Origin: Flavimarina sp. Hel_I_48
GTDB taxonomy: Bacteria; Bacteroidota; Bacteroidia; Flavobacteriales; Flavobacteriaceae
Length of the DNA stretch: 64,000 bases
NCBI RefSeq assembly: GCF_000733945.1
Contig: NZ_JPOL01000003.1
Location: 62,001 to 126,000 of the forward strand
Direction of reading: 5' to 3'
Below the pieces are notes generated by a model that had not been told where the DNA came from, made no database searches, and saw nothing but the letters and a program-made list of their open reading frames with translations. Made by a program: the position numbers and the translations under genes. Shown one piece after another: positions 62,472 through 64,000 of the stretch (positions are counted from its first letter, which is position 1; each line of letters begins with the position of its first letter).

Positions 62472-63200
62472 ATGAACAGAAAAGACTTTATCAGAAACTC
62501 GGCAATCATCGGCGGGGCCACTATTCTCCCGGTCAATAACGTTTTCTCCCAGAACGTATCCGAAAACGGTATGGACAAACTTGTGGACGGCAACGGCAAC
62601 TTTATCCACCGGCCCCTTAACTATAAAAAGAGCTTTTTAGAGCCGTTCATGGACGAGGAGACCCTTCACCTGCACTATGAGTTTCACCACGGCGGTGCAG
62701 TGGACGGGGCCAATAAAGATTTGGAAAATATAAAAAAGCACCTGCAATCCGGGGACATGGAGATGGTCGATCTATGGACCAGAAAACTGTCCTATCATTT
62801 TTCCAGCCATGTATTGCACTCCATTTTTTGGACGAACCTTACCAATAAAAAAACCGGTCCCAAGGCAGGTTTGCTGAAACAGATCGAGAAAGATTTCGGT
62901 TCCTTCGATAAGCTGAAATCATATATAGCAAAGGTTTCCAAAACCGTGGAGGGAAGCGGTTGGGGCATTTTAGGATATCAGCCCTATTCGAGGTCCCTTA
63001 CCATGCTACAGTGTGAGAACCATCAAAAGTTGACGCAATGGGGCGTTATCCCGCTTCTGGTCATCGATGTATGGGAGCATGCCTATTATCTTAAGCACAA
63101 GAATAAAAGGGCCGAATTTGTCGATACCATATTGGAGATAATAAATTGGGACAATGTAGCGGAGCGGTTTGAGGTAGCAAAAAAACTGAACAAAGCCTGA
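62472..63200 (+). CDS. Exported Fe/Mn superoxide dismutase
   Basis: 242 residues with a Tat/Sec-like N-terminus (MNRKDFIRNSAIIGGATILP). Metal ligands align as His68 (LHYEFHH), His116 (LHSIFW), Asp199 and His203 (DVWEHAYY). The outer-sphere position reads CENHQ, with His as in mycobacterial-type Fe/Mn dismutases, and the DGAN, GSGWG and INWDNV blocks also fit that group. The gateway Tyr normally in HHxxYV is replaced by Ala76 (HHGGAV). It would remove superoxide outside the cytoplasm if active. Preceded by motif copy B and followed by a small membrane protein gene. Confidence 0.9.
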   Translation: MNRKDFIRNSAIIGGATILPVNNVFSQNVSENGMDKLVDGNGNFIHRPLNYKKSFLEPFMDEETLHLHYEFHHGGAVDGANKDLENIKKHLQSGDMEMVDLWTRKLSYHFSSHVLHSIFWTNLTNKKTGPKAGLLKQIEKDFGSFDKLKSYIAKVSKTVEGSGWGILGYQPYSRSLTMLQCENHQKLTQWGVIPLLVIDVWEHAYYLKHKNKRAEFVDTILEIINWDNVAERFEVAKKLNKA

Positions 63201-63240
63201 TCGGCATACGTTTAAACAAATATACCTGCTAATCGGCCAA

Positions 63241-63432
63241 GTGAATGAAAGCAATACCATGGGCATAAGGTTGCTACTGCCCGACTGGGACACCCTTGTT
63301 CTGGCCGCTCTCATAATCGGACTTATCGCGGCACTGGTCTACTTTGTTTTAAAATGGGACATGCTCAAAACTATATTTATCAGTGTTGTAGGTGGTATCG
63401 TTTACTATGCCATCTTCAAGGGCCTGGGATAA
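63241..63432 (+). CDS. Small two-helix membrane protein, unrecognised
   Basis: 63 residues from GTG 63241, or 57 from ATG 63259. Two hydrophobic stretches, DTLVLAALIIGLIAALVYFV and IFISVVGGIVYYAIFK, flank the basic turn KWDMLK. The pattern resembles the last two helices of chromate-transporter-like proteins, so it may be a C-terminal scrap or a true small protein. It is 41 bp after the dismutase and has no promoter of its own in sight, so it is likely on the same transcript. Confidence 0.5.
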   Translation: MNESNTMGIRLLLPDWDTLVLAALIIGLIAALVYFVLKWDMLKTIFISVVGGIVYYAIFKGLG

Positions 63433-63458
63433 TGAAGTATGTCTTTTTGCCATATTTC

Positions 63459-63481
63459 TACAGAATCGGATATTAGATTTG
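63459..63481 (+). promoter_or_regulatory. TACAGAAT motif, copy C (upstream of DUF5916 gene)
   Basis: TACAGAAT at 63459-63466, seven bases, then a perfect TAnnTTTG (TAGATTTG) at 63474-63481. The ATG at 63486 is so close that the transcript would be nearly leaderless. Confidence 0.55.
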
Positions 63482-63485
63482 ATAT

Positions 63486-64000
63486 ATGAAATGGCTAATT
63501 ACTGTAATGACGCTTTTTATTATGGCCAAAATTAATGCGCAAACTAGTCAACCCAACATTATAGAAGCTCAATATACCAATGAGGCCATAAAACTTGATG
63601 GGAAGTTGGATGAACCGGTTTGGGAAACGGCCATCCACATCAGCAATTTTACACAGCGCGAGCTCAACATAGGGAAACCGGCAACGGAAAGAACGGAAGT
63701 AGCTATCGTCTATACGGCCAATACCCTTTATATAGGGTTCTGGGGGTACGACGGTGAACCGGACAGGCTGGTCGCCCGTGAAATGAAGAGGGATTTTGAG
63801 TTCGACCTCGAAGATAACTTTGAGGTAATCATAGACACCTATAACGATGACCGTAACGGCTTTCTCTTCGTGGTCAACCCCAATGGGGCAAGGGCCGATG
63901 TGCAGGTTATCAACAACGGGGAATCGGAAAACGAGTTCTGGAACGGGGTTTGGAACGCCAAGACGACGGTTACGGATCAAGGGTGGTTCGCGGAGATACA
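63486..64000 (+). CDS. DUF5916 / carbohydrate-binding family 9-like protein, 5' part only
   Basis: 171 codons to the window edge. Signal MKWLITVMTLFIMAKINAQ, then the family 9 carbohydrate-binding-like domain: AIKLDGKLDEPVWETAIHIS, TEVAIVYTANTLYIGFWGYD, FDLEDNFEVIIDTYNDDRNG and FLFVVNPNGARADVQV. In Bacteroidota this domain is normally followed by a DUF5916 beta-barrel-like region of about 500 residues, giving an outer-membrane protein of unknown role. A second in-frame Met (63507) is possible but would shorten the signal. It follows motif copy C and may belong to the regulon of the two-component system. Confidence 0.85.
   Translation, partial: MKWLITVMTLFIMAKINAQTSQPNIIEAQYTNEAIKLDGKLDEPVWETAIHISNFTQRELNIGKPATERTEVAIVYTANTLYIGFWGYDGEPDRLVAREMKRDFEFDLEDNFEVIIDTYNDDRNGFLFVVNPNGARADVQVINNGESENEFWNGVWNAKTTVTDQGWFAEI

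Larger units (their letters stand above)
56807..64000. mobile_element. Tn3-family transposon, left end and (possibly) cargo; right end not in window
   Basis: The left boundary is set by a 38-bp terminal sequence directly abutting the transposase stop codon and by the sudden loss of the ThuA/PVC reading frame. The rest of that gene does not reappear in the 7.2 kb to the right, and no complement of the terminal sequence was found by eye. Either the two-component system, superoxide dismutase and DUF5916 genes are cargo with the right end beyond 64000, or the right end was lost by deletion. The extent given is therefore a maximum. Bases in this stretch look richer in GC than the chromosome to the left (visual, not computed). 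Confidence 0.65.

Noticed and set aside
59923..63485. Search for a right-hand Tn3 terminal repeat (complement of GGCTCTATGCC...)
   Set aside because: No convincing match was found by eye in the intergenic stretches at 59923-60352, 62362-62471, 63201-63240 and 63433-63485, so no right boundary is claimed.
1..64000. tRNA, rRNA, riboswitch or CRISPR loci
   Set aside because: No cloverleaf, rRNA-like conserved block, known riboswitch core or spaced repeat array was recognised on either strand by reading; a covariance-model scan was not possible.

Overview
The window reads as a chromosomal segment of a marine-type Flavobacteriia/Flavobacteriaceae bacterium (Bacteroidota). Grounds for this: two SusC/SusD outer-membrane uptake pairs, many secreted and lipoprotein glycosidases, starts without strong Shine-Dalgarno sequences, and several good matches to the Bacteroidota promoter form TTTG-N18..20-TAnnTTTG. 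No rRNA, tRNA or CRISPR was recognised.

Layout. 1-5.7 kb: end of a molybdate operon (modA plus a TOBE-domain gene), an MBL/double-rhodanese persulfide enzyme, a sterol-desaturase-family hydroxylase, and a tight dipeptide epimerase / AONS-like PLP enzyme pair. 5.7-10.4 kb: a SusC/SusD pair on the minus strand. 10.4-21.7 kb: housekeeping genes (YebC, pterin dehydratase, PepD, DEAD-box helicase, SSB-like protein, DUF2237, two DoxX proteins, two FAD oxidoreductases, VF530). Between them lie a duplicated 108-bp intergenic repeat and a small AT-rich patch holding an unrecognised gene and fragments.

21.8-49.3 kb is a large polysaccharide utilisation locus that looks aimed at alpha-mannans or high-mannose glycans. 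It holds an esterase, a lone receiver protein, SusC/SusD, GH125, GH92, a second esterase, GH97 and a ROK sugar kinase (all plus strand). Next come an SGNH esterase, a lipoprotein TIM-barrel isomerase, two further GH92, a GH43-like enzyme, a secreted Gfo/Idh/MocA oxidoreductase and a LacI regulator (all minus strand), then a cytoplasmic GH63-type glucosidase (plus). The enzymes would trim branched mannosides outside the cytoplasm, import products through SusCD and phosphorylate sugars with the ROK kinase.

49.5-56.8 kb: an EEP-family membrane protein, an MFS transporter with a beta-propeller partner, and a second sugar cluster (epimerase, Gfo/Idh/MocA, Dabb lipoprotein, ThuA/PVC-type protein). 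That cluster resembles 3-keto-sugar catabolism. Its last gene is cut at 56806/56807 by the 38-bp end of a Tn3-family transposon.

56.8-64 kb: the Tn3 transposase, an antitoxin-like remnant, then an OmpR-type regulator and sensor kinase, an exported Fe/Mn superoxide dismutase with unusual active-site surroundings, a small membrane protein and the start of a DUF5916 outer-membrane-type protein. A TACAGAAT-N7-TAnnTTTG-like sequence precedes the regulator, the dismutase and the DUF5916 gene, suggesting one small regulon. The far transposon end is not seen, so these genes may be transposon cargo; this is the most interesting part of the window.
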